From assembly GCA_900184925.1 (NCBI GenBank), contig FXYJ02000002.1, positions 1-64,000 on the forward strand: a DNA stretch of 64,000 nt, in the 5' to 3' direction. Positions within the stretch are counted from its first letter, which is position 1; the number at the start of each line of letters is the position of its first letter. Position numbers and translations under genes: made by a program. The notes beneath the pieces are model-generated. The model was not told where the DNA came from. It made no database searches and saw nothing but the letters and a program-made list of their open reading frames with translations. Source of the DNA: Ruminococcaceae bacterium HV4-5-B5C (GTDB lineage: Bacteria; Bacillota; Clostridia; Oscillospirales; Acutalibacteraceae). Below are positions 35,814 to 46,747 of this stretch, piece after piece.

Positions 35814-36221
35814 ATGAAACGAAAACTGAGCTTGCGGGCGGAGATGCTCGCGCTGTTTGTTGTGCCGGGGGCGCTGCTCCTGATCTGCTCGCTGTTCGGC
35901 ATGTTCCTTAAAACCCCGGCGGCGGAAGCCGTTGTAACCGTTGCGGCGGCGTGCATGCTGCTTTTCTGGCTGTTCACGCTTGTCATGCTTTTCCGGGGAA
36001 AAGGCGAACCCGACGACGAGATGGCAATCGAAAACCAGCACACGGCGCGCATGTATTCGTGGATTGCCACCGTGCTTGAGCTTTCCGGTCTCGAACTCTA
36101 CACCATTTTCTCGGGCAGGACGCTTCCGCTTACTTCCGACCTGATTGCGCTTCTCCTATCGAGCATGTTTCTGGTTTATGGGGTTGTGTTTCTCGTCCTC
36201 GACAAGTGGGGTAAAACATGA
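35814..36221 (+). CDS. Four-helix membrane protein in an XRE-regulated operon
   Basis: The 135-residue protein has four hydrophobic segments (about 8-29, 37-59, 79-98 and 105-128), with a hydrophilic EPDDEMAIENQHTARMYSW stretch between the second and third. No named domain is recognised, though small membrane proteins paired with a short XRE regulator are common in Clostridia. GGAGG precedes the ATG. Its end overlaps the XRE gene by four bases, so it is probably what that regulator controls. Confidence 0.8.
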   Translation: MKRKLSLRAEMLALFVVPGALLLICSLFGMFLKTPAAEAVVTVAAACMLLFWLFTLVMLFRGKGEPDDEMAIENQHTARMYSWIATVLELSGLELYTIFSGRTLPLTSDLIALLLSSMFLVYGVVFLVLDKWGKT

Positions 36222-36427
36222 CAGGACAGCTTGAAACAAAAATCCGCGAATACCGCGCGAAGCTCGGCCTCAGTCAGGAAGAGCTTGCCGAGCGTGTCGG
36301 GGTGCGCCGCGAAACGATCATCCACCTCGAGAACGGGCGCTATAATCCGTCGCTCCGGCTGGCAATGGAGATTGCCGAAGTCTTCGGTGTGACGGTGGAA
36401 GAAATCTTCCGCTTTCGGAAGGAATAA
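36218..36427 (+). CDS. Short XRE-family transcriptional regulator
   Basis: The 69-residue protein is a bare helix-turn-helix: REYRAKLGLSQEELAERVGV, then RRETIIHLENGRYNPSL for the recognition helix, and a closing EVFGVTVEEIFRF. It belongs to the compact YdzL-like XRE group that lacks a ligand domain. It is translationally coupled to the upstream membrane gene and most likely represses the operon through the 20-base palindrome at the promoter. Confidence 0.92.
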   Translation: MTGQLETKIREYRAKLGLSQEELAERVGVRRETIIHLENGRYNPSLRLAMEIAEVFGVTVEEIFRFRKE

Positions 36428-36481
36428 GGGGTTTTCTCCGCACCGCAAATGTGCTATGATAACTTTGTAAGGGTACCGAAT

Positions 36482-36508
36482 GCGCCGCCCGGAATGCGGC
36501 GCTTTTTT
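36482..36508 (+). terminator. Terminator of the XRE operon
   Basis: GCGCCGC (36482-36488) pairs with GCGGCGC (36496-36502), followed by six T. Confidence 0.88.
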
Positions 36509-36579
36509 ACGTCCTTTTTCCTTTCCGGGAAGGAGTTTTCAGGTTCGTGCCGCGGAAGAACGAAAAGAATTCCGCGGCG

Positions 36580-36735
36580 GAGAATCCGGCTGGGAATAAC
36601 GCGTTTTCTCTTGTCTCTTTTTCTTTTTCCGGGGAAAGTTTTGCTCCCCATATTGAAAGGGCACGGATGAAAATTCGGATTGCGGAGTCCCACTGGGAAT
36701 AACGCGGTTTCTTTTTGCCTCCTTTTTCTTTTTCC
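36580..36735 (+). repeat. Imperfect tandem duplication upstream of mutY
   Basis: Two related segments of about 50 bases (36581-36630 and 36684-36735) share TGGGAATAACGCG followed by a pyrimidine-rich CTTTTTCTTTTTCC tract, about 103 bases apart. No ORF is supported in 36509-36758. Confidence 0.7.
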
Positions 36736-36755
36736 AAAGAAAAAGAAGGGGAGGG
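36718..36755 (+). promoter_or_regulatory. Long hairpin covering the mutY ribosome binding site
   Basis: The pyrimidine tract 36718-36734 can pair with the purine tract 36739-36755 (17 positions, one mismatch, several G-U pairs, four-base loop). The purine arm contains the GGGGAGGGG Shine-Dalgarno sequence, so translation could be masked. Confidence 0.6.
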
Positions 36756-36758
36756 GTT

Positions 36759-37808
36759 ATGGAATTCGGAAAAATTGTGGAGCCGCTGCTGCGGTGGTAT
36801 GCGGAGAACGCGCGGCAGCTTCCGTGGAGAGACGACCCGACGCCGTACCGCGTGTGGATCTCGGAGATCATGCTCCAGCAGACGCGCGTGGAGGCCGTGA
36901 AACCGTACTTTGAGCGTTTCGTGCGGGAAATTCCGGACGTGCGTGCACTGGCGGAAGTCCCGGAAGAAAAGCTTCTGAAGCTATGGGAGGGCCTCGGCTA
37001 TTACAGCCGTGCCCGCAACCTTAAAAAAGCGGCGGTTTTGCTGACGGAGCAATACGGCGGAGAGCTCCCCGCGGACGCGGGCGAGCTTGCGAAACTGCCG
37101 GGCATCGGGGACTATACGGCGGGTTCTGTGGCGTCAATCGCGTTCGGCCTGCCGGAGCCGGCCGTGGACGGCAACGTGCTTCGCGTCGCCGCACGGCTGG
37201 AAAATTCGCGCGAAGATCTTGCCGCCCCCGCCGTGAAAAAGGAACTGCGCTCCCGTCTGCGGGAAGTCTACCCGGAAGGGCGGACGAGTGCGTTCACACA
37301 GGCGCTTATGGAGCTTGGCGCCACGGTCTGCCTGCCGAACGGAGAGCCCCTCTGCGGTGAATGTCCGCTTTCCGGGCTGTGCGAGGCGCGCCGCGAGGGA
37401 ACACAGAACAGCCTGCCCGTCAAAGCACCGAAACCCGGACGCCGGGAGGAGGACCGTACGGTGTTCCTGATCCTGAGCGGCGGCGCGGCGGCTTTGCGCA
37501 GAAGACCGGAAACGGGCCTCCTTGCCGGAATGTGGGAGTTTCCGAACGAAAGCGGTGCGCTTACGCCGGAGCAGGCGCGGAAAACGCTCCGGTCGTGGGA
37601 CATTTCGGCCGAGAGTATCGAGCCGCTCCCGGCGGCAAAGCATATCTTTTCGCATGTGGAGTGGCACATGACCGGGTATCTGGTGAGGGCCAAAAAACCG
37701 GTTCACGGCTTTGTGTGGGCTTCGCCGGAAGATGTTTTCGGCGACTATCCGGTTCCGTCCGCCTACCGGGCGTACTTAAAAATTCTCCGGCACACGGCCG
37801 GAAAATAA
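36759..37808 (+). CDS. mutY: A/G-specific adenine DNA glycosylase
   Basis: The 349-residue enzyme has the HhH-GPD fold: ISEIMLQQTRVEAV (about 30-43), the helix-hairpin-helix LPGIGDYTAGSVASIAF (about 113-129, catalytic Asp nearby), a four-cysteine iron-sulfur loop near 190-210, and a C-terminal NUDIX-like 8-oxoG recognition domain (RRPETGLLAGMWEFP). It removes adenine mispaired with 8-oxoguanine. The first two cluster cysteines are separated by seven residues, whereas E. coli MutY has six. Translation may be limited by the hairpin over its ribosome binding site. Confidence 0.95.
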   Translation: MEFGKIVEPLLRWYAENARQLPWRDDPTPYRVWISEIMLQQTRVEAVKPYFERFVREIPDVRALAEVPEEKLLKLWEGLGYYSRARNLKKAAVLLTEQYGGELPADAGELAKLPGIGDYTAGSVASIAFGLPEPAVDGNVLRVAARLENSREDLAAPAVKKELRSRLREVYPEGRTSAFTQALMELGATVCLPNGEPLCGECPLSGLCEARREGTQNSLPVKAPKPGRREEDRTVFLILSGGAAALRRRPETGLLAGMWEFPNESGALTPEQARKTLRSWDISAESIEPLPAAKHIFSHVEWHMTGYLVRAKKPVHGFVWASPEDVFGDYPVPSAYRAYLKILRHTAGK

Positions 37809-37853
37809 ACACGGCGGGCGCGGGACGCTTCGCCGGAGGGAGATTTTGAGGGA

Positions 37854-38726
37854 ATGCATCTTTCCGATCCGCATCGCAGGGCGGAAATTCTTATGCTTGC
37901 GGCCGCCGTGCTCTGGAGCACGGGCGGAGTCCTGATTAAGCTGATCCCGTGGAATGCAGCCGTTATCAGCGGCGCGCGCAGCGCGATTGCAGCGGTCGTC
38001 ATGTTCTTTTTCATTCGTGCGACGGGCAGTAAAATCCGGTTCAACCGGTACTCCGTCTGGTCTGCCCTGATGATGACGGGCCTGATGTTCTCGTTTGTGG
38101 TTTCAAACAAGCTGACGACGGCGGCGAATGCGATCGTTCTTGAGTACACGTCGCCGGTCCTCATTCTTGCTTTTTCCGCCGTGTTCCTGAAGCAGAAATT
38201 TCACCGGCAGGACCTTGCCGCCGTGATTCTGGTCTTTCTCGGTATCTCGCTTTTCTTTTTCGACCGTCTGACGCCGGGGCACCTTGCCGGGAACCTCGTC
38301 GCCCTGCTTTCCGGCGTTTTCTGCGCCGGGACGTATATTCTCGGCGGGCAGGCGGACACTGATTCGCGGATGAGCGGTATTTTGTTTTCCCATGTCATGA
38401 CGGCGGCGATAGGGCTTCCGTTCGCAGCGTTCGACCCGCCGAAGGTTACGGCTACGGCGGTGCTGAGCCTTCTCGCGCTCGGCGTGTTTCAGATCGGTGT
38501 TTCCTATGTGCTTTACGCCATGGCGCTGCGGGACTGCCCGCCGCTTGCCTGCTCGCTGCTCGGCGCGGCGGAGCCGCTGCTGAACCCGGTCTGGGTTTTC
38601 CTGTTCGACGGCGAGGCTCCGGGCGCGTTTGCAATTGCGGGCGGGGTCGTGGTGATCCTGACCGTTACGGGCTGGTGCGTATGGCGCGACCGCTTTGTCG
38701 CCGCCTATCGAACGAAGCAGCCGTAA
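37854..38726 (+). CDS. EamA/DMT family transporter
   Basis: The 290-residue protein has ten membrane helices in two EamA halves, the first with LWSTGGVLIKLIPWN and EYTSPVLILAFSAVFL (about 98-113), the second with LGAAEPLLNPVWVFLF (about 236-251). DMT transporters export or exchange small metabolites such as amino acids and nucleotides. The stop is 45 bases after mutY, and it may share its transcript. Substrate unknown. Confidence 0.9.
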   Translation: MHLSDPHRRAEILMLAAAVLWSTGGVLIKLIPWNAAVISGARSAIAAVVMFFFIRATGSKIRFNRYSVWSALMMTGLMFSFVVSNKLTTAANAIVLEYTSPVLILAFSAVFLKQKFHRQDLAAVILVFLGISLFFFDRLTPGHLAGNLVALLSGVFCAGTYILGGQADTDSRMSGILFSHVMTAAIGLPFAAFDPPKVTATAVLSLLALGVFQIGVSYVLYAMALRDCPPLACSLLGAAEPLLNPVWVFLFDGEAPGAFAIAGGVVVILTVTGWCVWRDRFVAAYRTKQP

Positions 38727-38808
38727 TATTGCTTTGCGGCGATAGGACATGGAAATGATGATGCCGCACTTAATATTAGAAAAAAATTATAATATTACAA
38801 TATTTGTA

Positions 38809-38837
38809 TTGACAGGAAAGAATAATAAATTTATTAT
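38809..38837 (+). promoter_or_regulatory. Strong sigma-A promoter of the secreted protein gene
   Basis: A consensus TTGACA and TATTAT are separated by 17 bases within an AT-rich stretch, about 117 bases before the start codon. Confidence 0.85.
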
Positions 38838-38954
38838 GGATCCGTACACAAAATAGATTTATTGGCGGGCGCCTATCCTGAAATGGCATGAATACTGATT
38901 GAAAAGTTCCCGATACTATGGATAAGAATCCATTGAAAAGGGAGAGAGTTTTTT

Positions 38955-39947
38955 ATGAAGAAAATTGCTCTCTGTGTTGGTCTTGCGGTGGCTGTGACCA
39001 TTTCCTCCGGGGGTGCAATGGCTTTTGCAAAAACGGGTGTCGGGGATACTTCCAGCCGGAAGGCTAAAACTGTCCAAACGGCAAAGAAGGCCTCTTCATC
39101 CGCTGCGCCGGATTCAAAGGAACATGAATTTGAGCTGAACGGTTTTACAGACGCCGACCGGCGCAATGTAACAAAGCTGAGCCAGCAATTAGCAAAACAA
39201 AGCGTAACTGCATCCGATAAAAAGAACTATATCTATGACAGAATGCTGAATACGGAGGATTTTTACAAAACCCTTACCGGAAAATACCACCGTGCATACC
39301 CCGCTCGAGGTGATGACTACACAGTGGAATATCAGGTAGTCAACGGCCCAAAACATCTGTCGTACGAAATCTATAAAGGAAAGGGAAATGCACAGAGTAT
39401 TTCCTATAGCGACGGCAGCACAAATAAGATTGTTACAAAAGGCGGCGAGAATCAATCTGACGAAAGTGAACTGGTTCATAGTGATTCTACTAATCCAACT
39501 GCTGAAAAGTTAGATTTCATACCGCTTGTAAAATCCACAAGCCGCATTAAAACGGATTCTTCCAATACGAACACCTATTTTTACCGGCCTGACCTGAACG
39601 CACTGAATCATTCCCGAGAAAGTGTCGTTCCGCAGGAAACGGCATTTGGTTATCTGCCCAATTTCAACACGTGGGACATCGCCGGGCAGGAAACTGTTGC
39701 GGGAAGAAATTGTTTCAAAATTGAGGGAACGCTCACCGGGGGAACTGCGCAAAAGCTCAATGCGTACTCCTATACGCTTTGGGTCGATTCCGAAACCGGA
39801 ATTCTGCTGAAGTACAAAAATTACGGAAAGAACGGGCAGGAAACCGACAGTCTGGAGACCTTGCAGATTTCCGTTAACTCCAATCTTCAGCCGGCGGAGC
39901 TTTCCGATGCCGCAGAAAAATCGATACCGGCAAAATATCTGCAGTAG
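38955..39947 (+). CDS. Secreted protein with LolA/RseB-like C-terminal region
   Basis: The 330-residue protein has a cleavable signal peptide (residues 1 to about 25, AMA-FA). The second half, with YFYRPDLNALNH, AGRNCFKIEGTL and YSYTLWVDSETGILLKY, matches the beta-sheet pattern of LolA/MucB-RseB-like lipid-binding domains. In Firmicutes such proteins often serve as sigma-factor regulators or envelope carriers, but no sigma factor is adjacent. It is relatively AT-rich compared with secA. It is monocistronic, with a consensus promoter and a strong terminator, and appears well expressed. Confidence 0.7.
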   Translation: MKKIALCVGLAVAVTISSGGAMAFAKTGVGDTSSRKAKTVQTAKKASSSAAPDSKEHEFELNGFTDADRRNVTKLSQQLAKQSVTASDKKNYIYDRMLNTEDFYKTLTGKYHRAYPARGDDYTVEYQVVNGPKHLSYEIYKGKGNAQSISYSDGSTNKIVTKGGENQSDESELVHSDSTNPTAEKLDFIPLVKSTSRIKTDSSNTNTYFYRPDLNALNHSRESVVPQETAFGYLPNFNTWDIAGQETVAGRNCFKIEGTLTGGTAQKLNAYSYTLWVDSETGILLKYKNYGKNGQETDSLETLQISVNSNLQPAELSDAAEKSIPAKYLQ

Positions 39948-39965
39948 TCGTATTCTGTGAAGCAG

Positions 39966-39996
39966 GCAGGGAGGGATTACCCTCCCTGCTTTTTTG
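39966..39996 (+). terminator. Terminator of the secreted protein gene
   Basis: A perfect ten-bp stem (GCAGGGAGGG with CCCTCCCTGC, loop ATTA) is followed by six T. Confidence 0.93.
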
Positions 39997-40294
39997 TGAG
40001 CAAAAACGCGGTACCGGTGAGGCAGGGGCAAAGCTTCTCCCATACGCTCCTGCAAAAGGCCGCAGACAATATATTTCACCTTTGGCACCGCGAAAAAACC
40101 ACCGTCTTATTGGCTGGCAGCGATTGCCTGACTGCCGGCGGAAAAGTAAACGTATTCATAAAACGTCTATATTTTTCCGATATGCTATGTTATAATAAAA
40201 CCCGTATGGAAAACCGGACATGCCCGCGCGGGCCGTCCGGTATCCGGAAAAAGACCAGCGCCCGACAGCAGGGCGATTTTTTGAGGTGAAATAC
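39997..40294 (+). other. secA upstream region
   Basis: No ORF is supported. A hairpin GCTGGCAG/CTGCCGGC lies near 40113-40140. A perfect TATAAT at 40191-40196 is the likely -10 box for secA, without a good -35 box. The leader of about 90 bases is GC-rich. Confidence 0.45.
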
Positions 40295-43048
<2,754 letters not shown>

Positions 43049-43065
43049 GAGCGCCTGAGCACGAC

Positions 43066-43117
43066 AAAAAGGCCGCCCGGCGAACCTCACGGAGAGGGAA
43101 CGCCGGGCGGCCTTTTG
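43066..43117. terminator. Bidirectional terminator between secA and the lacI-type gene
   Basis: AAAAGGCCGCCCGGCG pairs perfectly with CGCCGGGCGGCCTTTT around an 18-base loop; the outermost pairs are A-T on both sides, fitting convergent use. Confidence 0.85.
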
Positions 43118-43146
43118 CTGTTTTAAGCGGGGAAAAGTGCGTTCGG

Positions 43147-44124
43147 TCAGGTGCTTTCACGCTCCACAAGAGTGACGGGGAAGGTGACGCTCGTGGGAAT
43201 GATGTTCTTTTTCTGTTCCATAACGATGCTCTCCACCGCGCGCTGGCAGATATCGCGCACCGGCTGGTGAATCGTAGTGATGGACGGGGTGCAGAATTTG
43301 CAGAGGTCAATGTCGTCGTAGCCGATGACCTTCATCTGCTGCGGAATTTGAATTCCGCGTTTGCTGCATATTTTGATGACCTGCGCCGCGATGATATCGT
43401 TCGAGGTGAAGATGCCGTCGATATCCGGGTTTGCGTCGATCAGTGAATTGATGATGGTTTCATACCGCATGGAGAGGAACTGCTCTTCCGTCGCGTCGAC
43501 CGCGACATAGGGCACACCTTTTTTTTCGCAGACTTCCTTAAACCCGAAGAATCGTTTGTTTGCCTCCATGTTGAGGTAGGAGCTGCCGCTGACGTGTGCC
43601 AGCTTTCGACAGCCCTTCGCAATCAGGTGCTCCGCCGCAAGAACGCCACCCTGGTAGTTGTCGGAACAGACCGAGGGAATGCGCGGCGAAATAATGCGGT
43701 CGACGGAAATGATCGGCGCGTCGATCGCGACGCTGAGGTCGATGTTCTGCGTGTGGCTTGCAAGAATGACCCCGGCAACCTTGCTGGCGCTGAGCATGTC
43801 GAAATACTCCACCTCTTTTTTTGCCTCGTCGTTTGAGGTGCACAGGAGCAGCTTGTAGCCGCTGCCCGTAACGAGATGCTCCACACAGTCGATGACCTTG
43901 CAGAAGTACATGTTGCTGGCCGACGGGACGATCAGGCCGATAAAATTGCTTCGCTTTTTTGAGAGAGCCCTCGCGAGTTCGTTCGGCTGGTAGTTCAGCT
44001 CCCGCATCGCTTCGTTGATTTTTGCGCGCGTTTTTTCGCTGATGTATCCCCGGCCGTTCAGCATTCTGGACACCGTGGTAACGGTCACGCCGCTTTTCTG
44101 GGCAACGTCCTTTAACGTACTCAT
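43147..44124 (-). CDS. LacI family repressor of the sucrose locus
   Basis: The 325-residue regulator has the LacI helix-turn-helix at the very N-terminus (TLKDVAQKSGVTVTTVSRML, about 3-22), the hinge helix ELARALSKKRSN and a periplasmic-binding-protein-like effector domain. It would bind a sugar and release its operators. It is divergent from the sugar ABC genes. Its own promoter (TTGACA, 17 bases, TATACT) has an ATGTCAA half-site at the -35 box, so it likely regulates itself too. GGGAG precedes the ATG. Confidence 0.95.
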   Translation of the reverse strand: MSTLKDVAQKSGVTVTTVSRMLNGRGYISEKTRAKINEAMRELNYQPNELARALSKKRSNFIGLIVPSASNMYFCKVIDCVEHLVTGSGYKLLLCTSNDEAKKEVEYFDMLSASKVAGVILASHTQNIDLSVAIDAPIISVDRIISPRIPSVCSDNYQGGVLAAEHLIAKGCRKLAHVSGSSYLNMEANKRFFGFKEVCEKKGVPYVAVDATEEQFLSMRYETIINSLIDANPDIDGIFTSNDIIAAQVIKICSKRGIQIPQQMKVIGYDDIDLCKFCTPSITTIHQPVRDICQRAVESIVMEQKKNIIPTSVTFPVTLVEREST

Positions 44125-44231
44125 TTCGAAAGCTCCCGTTTTAAAATTTCAGGGCAGGGCTTCGGGTTTGCACCCGTGAATAATTTATGATAACTTCTGC
44201 GATAATAAACGCACATAAATCTCTACGATAA

Positions 44232-44260
44232 AGTATAAGCGCAGGTTGCCTATATGTCAA
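44232..44260 (-). promoter_or_regulatory. Promoter of the lacI-type gene
   Basis: On the minus strand TTGACA and TATACT are separated by 17 bases. The -35 region overlaps an ATGTCAA element that matches the operator arms of the divergent promoter. Confidence 0.82.
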
Positions 44261-44373
44261 CCGAATATCATAAATAATGCGTGCGGAATGGCATAAATCG
44301 AACATTTAGCAGAATAGAAGTATACAGATTGTCTAAAATTTAACTGAAAATAATCACAAATTGTAAAAAATAT

Positions 44374-44403
44374 ATGTCAAGCACTTGACATCCATATGTC
44401 AAA
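44374..44403. promoter_or_regulatory. LacI-type operator and extra half-site
   Basis: ATGTCAAGCACTTGACAT (44374-44391) is a perfect palindrome with eight-base arms and a CA centre that overlaps the -35 box. A third ATGTCAA arm lies at 44395-44401 in the promoter spacer. Confidence 0.75.
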
Positions 44404-44413
44404 CGGTTAATAT
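44385..44413 (+). promoter_or_regulatory. Promoter of the sugar ABC/sucrose phosphorylase operon
   Basis: Consensus TTGACA and TAATAT are separated by 17 bases, overlapped by the palindromic operator. Confidence 0.88.
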
Positions 44414-44447
44414 ATAGACGCCATTGAAAAACAGAGGAGGAATCTGT

Positions 44448-45785
44448 GTGAAAAAATCAAGAATTCTGGCTTTAACAACATGCGTGGCAGTTATTCTGTC
44501 GTCTCTGGCAGGGTGCGGAAAAGGCAGCAGCTCGAGCTCTTCCACAGCAAGCGGAAGCAGCAACGAAAAAGTTACCCTTACTTTCTTCAATACTTCCGCT
44601 GAGGTAAACAATCAGCTGTCCGATCTGTTCAAGACCTACCATGAGTCTCACCCCAACGTGACCATTACGCTGATCCCGACGCCGATCGGCGGCCAGCAGA
44701 TCCAGCAGTTCCAGTCGCTTCTCGCTTCCAAGAAGCCGGCGACCATGGGCAACCTGGACATCGGAACGATCTACACCTATAAAGACAAGTTCATGGACCT
44801 CACAGGCGACAAGAGCTACTATGAGAGCATTGCACAGTCCGGCGCCATCGATTCCGCGCTGCTTGACGGCAAGCTCATCGGCATCCCCTACACGGTGCAG
44901 GGCTACGGCCTGCTTTACAACACCCGTGTCGTGAACAAAGCGCTCGGCACAACGTTCGATCCGTCCACCATCAAAACCCGCAACGACCTCGAAGCACTGT
45001 TCAAGAAGATTCAGGCCGCCGGCGTGCCCCCTGTGATGATTCACGGTGCCAACTGGTCGGTCGGCGCGCATTACCTGGCTCTCTCCTATGCGCTGCAGTC
45101 CAAGAACGTTGACGACACCCGCAAGTTCGTCGGGGACCTTGAAAAGGGCACGGCGGATCTCGGCAAAAATCAGATCTACAACAACGTCATGGATACGTTT
45201 GACCTCATGAAGCAGTACAATTACCGCAAGAGCGATCCGCTCGTGGGCGATTACGCGAAAGATGCTTCCGACTTTGCAACCGGCAAGTGTGCGTTCTTCT
45301 TCATGGGTGACTGGATCTGGTCGCAGATCGGTACTCTGAAGGGCATCGACAAAGACATCGGCGTTATGCCGGTTCCGTTCAGCAACAATGCAAGCGACTA
45401 CGGCAACTCCCAGATCCCGGTCAGCGAACCGAAACTGTGGGCCATCGACAACTCCGGTTCCACTCCCGCTCAGCAGGCCGCCGCGAAGGAATTCATCAAG
45501 TGGTGCCTCACGAGCAAGGAAGGCCAGACGGCTCTTGTTGAGAAAATGGGCTTCAACATGCCCTACAAGAACGTTACCGCCAAGAGCGACAACCCGGTTG
45601 CGGCAAGCACTTCCAAGTATATTGCAGACGGCAAAACCATCAACATCGGCATCATCACCTACCTGCCGTCCGACTATTACACGAAGACCGGCGACTCCAT
45701 GCTGAAGTACCTCGCGGGCAAGGTTGACCGCGCCGGGCTTACCAACGAGCTCATGTCCTACTGGAAAACCCAGACCGCTCACTGA
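44448..45785 (+). CDS. Sugar ABC transporter substrate-binding lipoprotein
   Basis: The 445-residue protein has a lipoprotein signal peptide with lipobox LAGC (Cys about 24), a Ser-rich linker, and an extracellular solute-binding family 1 fold (TFFNTSAEVNNQLSDLF, YLLYN-type hinge strands, FFFMGDWIW). It should capture a sugar outside the cell and hand it to the two permeases. A GTG start at 44448 with GGAGG upstream gives a proper signal peptide. First gene of the operon; sucrose or a related glucoside is the likely ligand, from the downstream enzymes. Confidence 0.93.
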   Translation: MKKSRILALTTCVAVILSSLAGCGKGSSSSSSTASGSSNEKVTLTFFNTSAEVNNQLSDLFKTYHESHPNVTITLIPTPIGGQQIQQFQSLLASKKPATMGNLDIGTIYTYKDKFMDLTGDKSYYESIAQSGAIDSALLDGKLIGIPYTVQGYGLLYNTRVVNKALGTTFDPSTIKTRNDLEALFKKIQAAGVPPVMIHGANWSVGAHYLALSYALQSKNVDDTRKFVGDLEKGTADLGKNQIYNNVMDTFDLMKQYNYRKSDPLVGDYAKDASDFATGKCAFFFMGDWIWSQIGTLKGIDKDIGVMPVPFSNNASDYGNSQIPVSEPKLWAIDNSGSTPAQQAAAKEFIKWCLTSKEGQTALVEKMGFNMPYKNVTAKSDNPVAASTSKYIADGKTINIGIITYLPSDYYTKTGDSMLKYLAGKVDRAGLTNELMSYWKTQTAH

Positions 45786-45868
45786 CATTTATAAGATTAT
45801 TGAAGCAATGGGGAGGGCCTTCGCCCTTCCTTTGCTTTCAATAGTACCATTAAGAGGATTTGATTAAG

Positions 45869-46747
45869 ATGAGGCAGAAAAAGTTAAGAAACATCGGTAC
45901 ATTTCTGGTCTTTGGCGGACCGTCCCTGTTTGCTTTCACTGCCGTTGTTCTGATTCCCCTGGCGTTCGGTCTTTACCTGACCTTCACGAACTGGAACATG
46001 GCAACGGGTGCTCACGCATTCATCGGTCTTGACAATTACAGACAGATTATAACGGACAAGACATATCTGGGGCAGCTGTGGTTCACCATCAAGTACGCGC
46101 TCCTCACCGTTGTTATTTCGAATGTGGGGGCGTTCTTTTTAGGCCTCATCCTGAGCAAAGGGTTCAAGGGTCAGACTTTTTTCAGGACGGGCTTCTTTAC
46201 GCCGAACCTGATTGGCGGGCTGATCCTCGGTTACCTGTGGCAGTTCCTGTTTTCCCAGGTGCTCCCCTTCATGGGCCAGAAGTACGGCTGGGCGCTGTTC
46301 CAGACCTCCTGGCTTTCCGACACAACCAAGGCATTCTGGGCGCTCGTCATCGTGAATGCGTGGCAGCTGATGGGTTACCTGATGATTGTTTATATCGCCG
46401 GGTTTGTAAGCGTGCCCTCCGATATTCTAGAAGCGGCCTCCATCGACGGGGCGGGGCGCTTTCGGAAGATCGTTTCGGTCATCCTTCCGCTTTCCGTTTC
46501 GAGCATTGTCGTGTGCCTGTTCCTCTCCATTTCGCGCTCTTTCCTGACTTACGACCTGAACCTCGCTCTGACGAACGGAGGTCCTTACGGGTCGACCGAG
46601 CTTGCGTCCTTCCACATTGTGCAGAAGGCGTTCCTTTCCAATGAATACGGCATGGGTCAGGCCGAAGCGGTGGTCCTGTTCATCGTGGTTGCGGCCATTG
46701 CCCTGACGCAGTCTTCGCTTATGAAGAAGCTGGAGGTGGAAGCGTAA
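45869..46747 (+). CDS. Sugar ABC transporter permease, MalF type
   Basis: The 292-residue protein has six membrane helices and the EAA loop (DILEAASIDGAGRFRKIVSVILP, about 188-210) that contacts the ATPase. It is the first of two permease subunits. The ATG at 45869 is chosen because AGAGGA precedes it and the upstream TTG has no spacing. Its last base overlaps the next start. No ATPase gene is in the operon, so a shared MsmX-like ATPase from elsewhere is presumed. Confidence 0.93.
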   Translation: MRQKKLRNIGTFLVFGGPSLFAFTAVVLIPLAFGLYLTFTNWNMATGAHAFIGLDNYRQIITDKTYLGQLWFTIKYALLTVVISNVGAFFLGLILSKGFKGQTFFRTGFFTPNLIGGLILGYLWQFLFSQVLPFMGQKYGWALFQTSWLSDTTKAFWALVIVNAWQLMGYLMIVYIAGFVSVPSDILEAASIDGAGRFRKIVSVILPLSVSSIVVCLFLSISRSFLTYDLNLALTNGGPYGSTELASFHIVQKAFLSNEYGMGQAEAVVLFIVVAAIALTQSSLMKKLEVEA

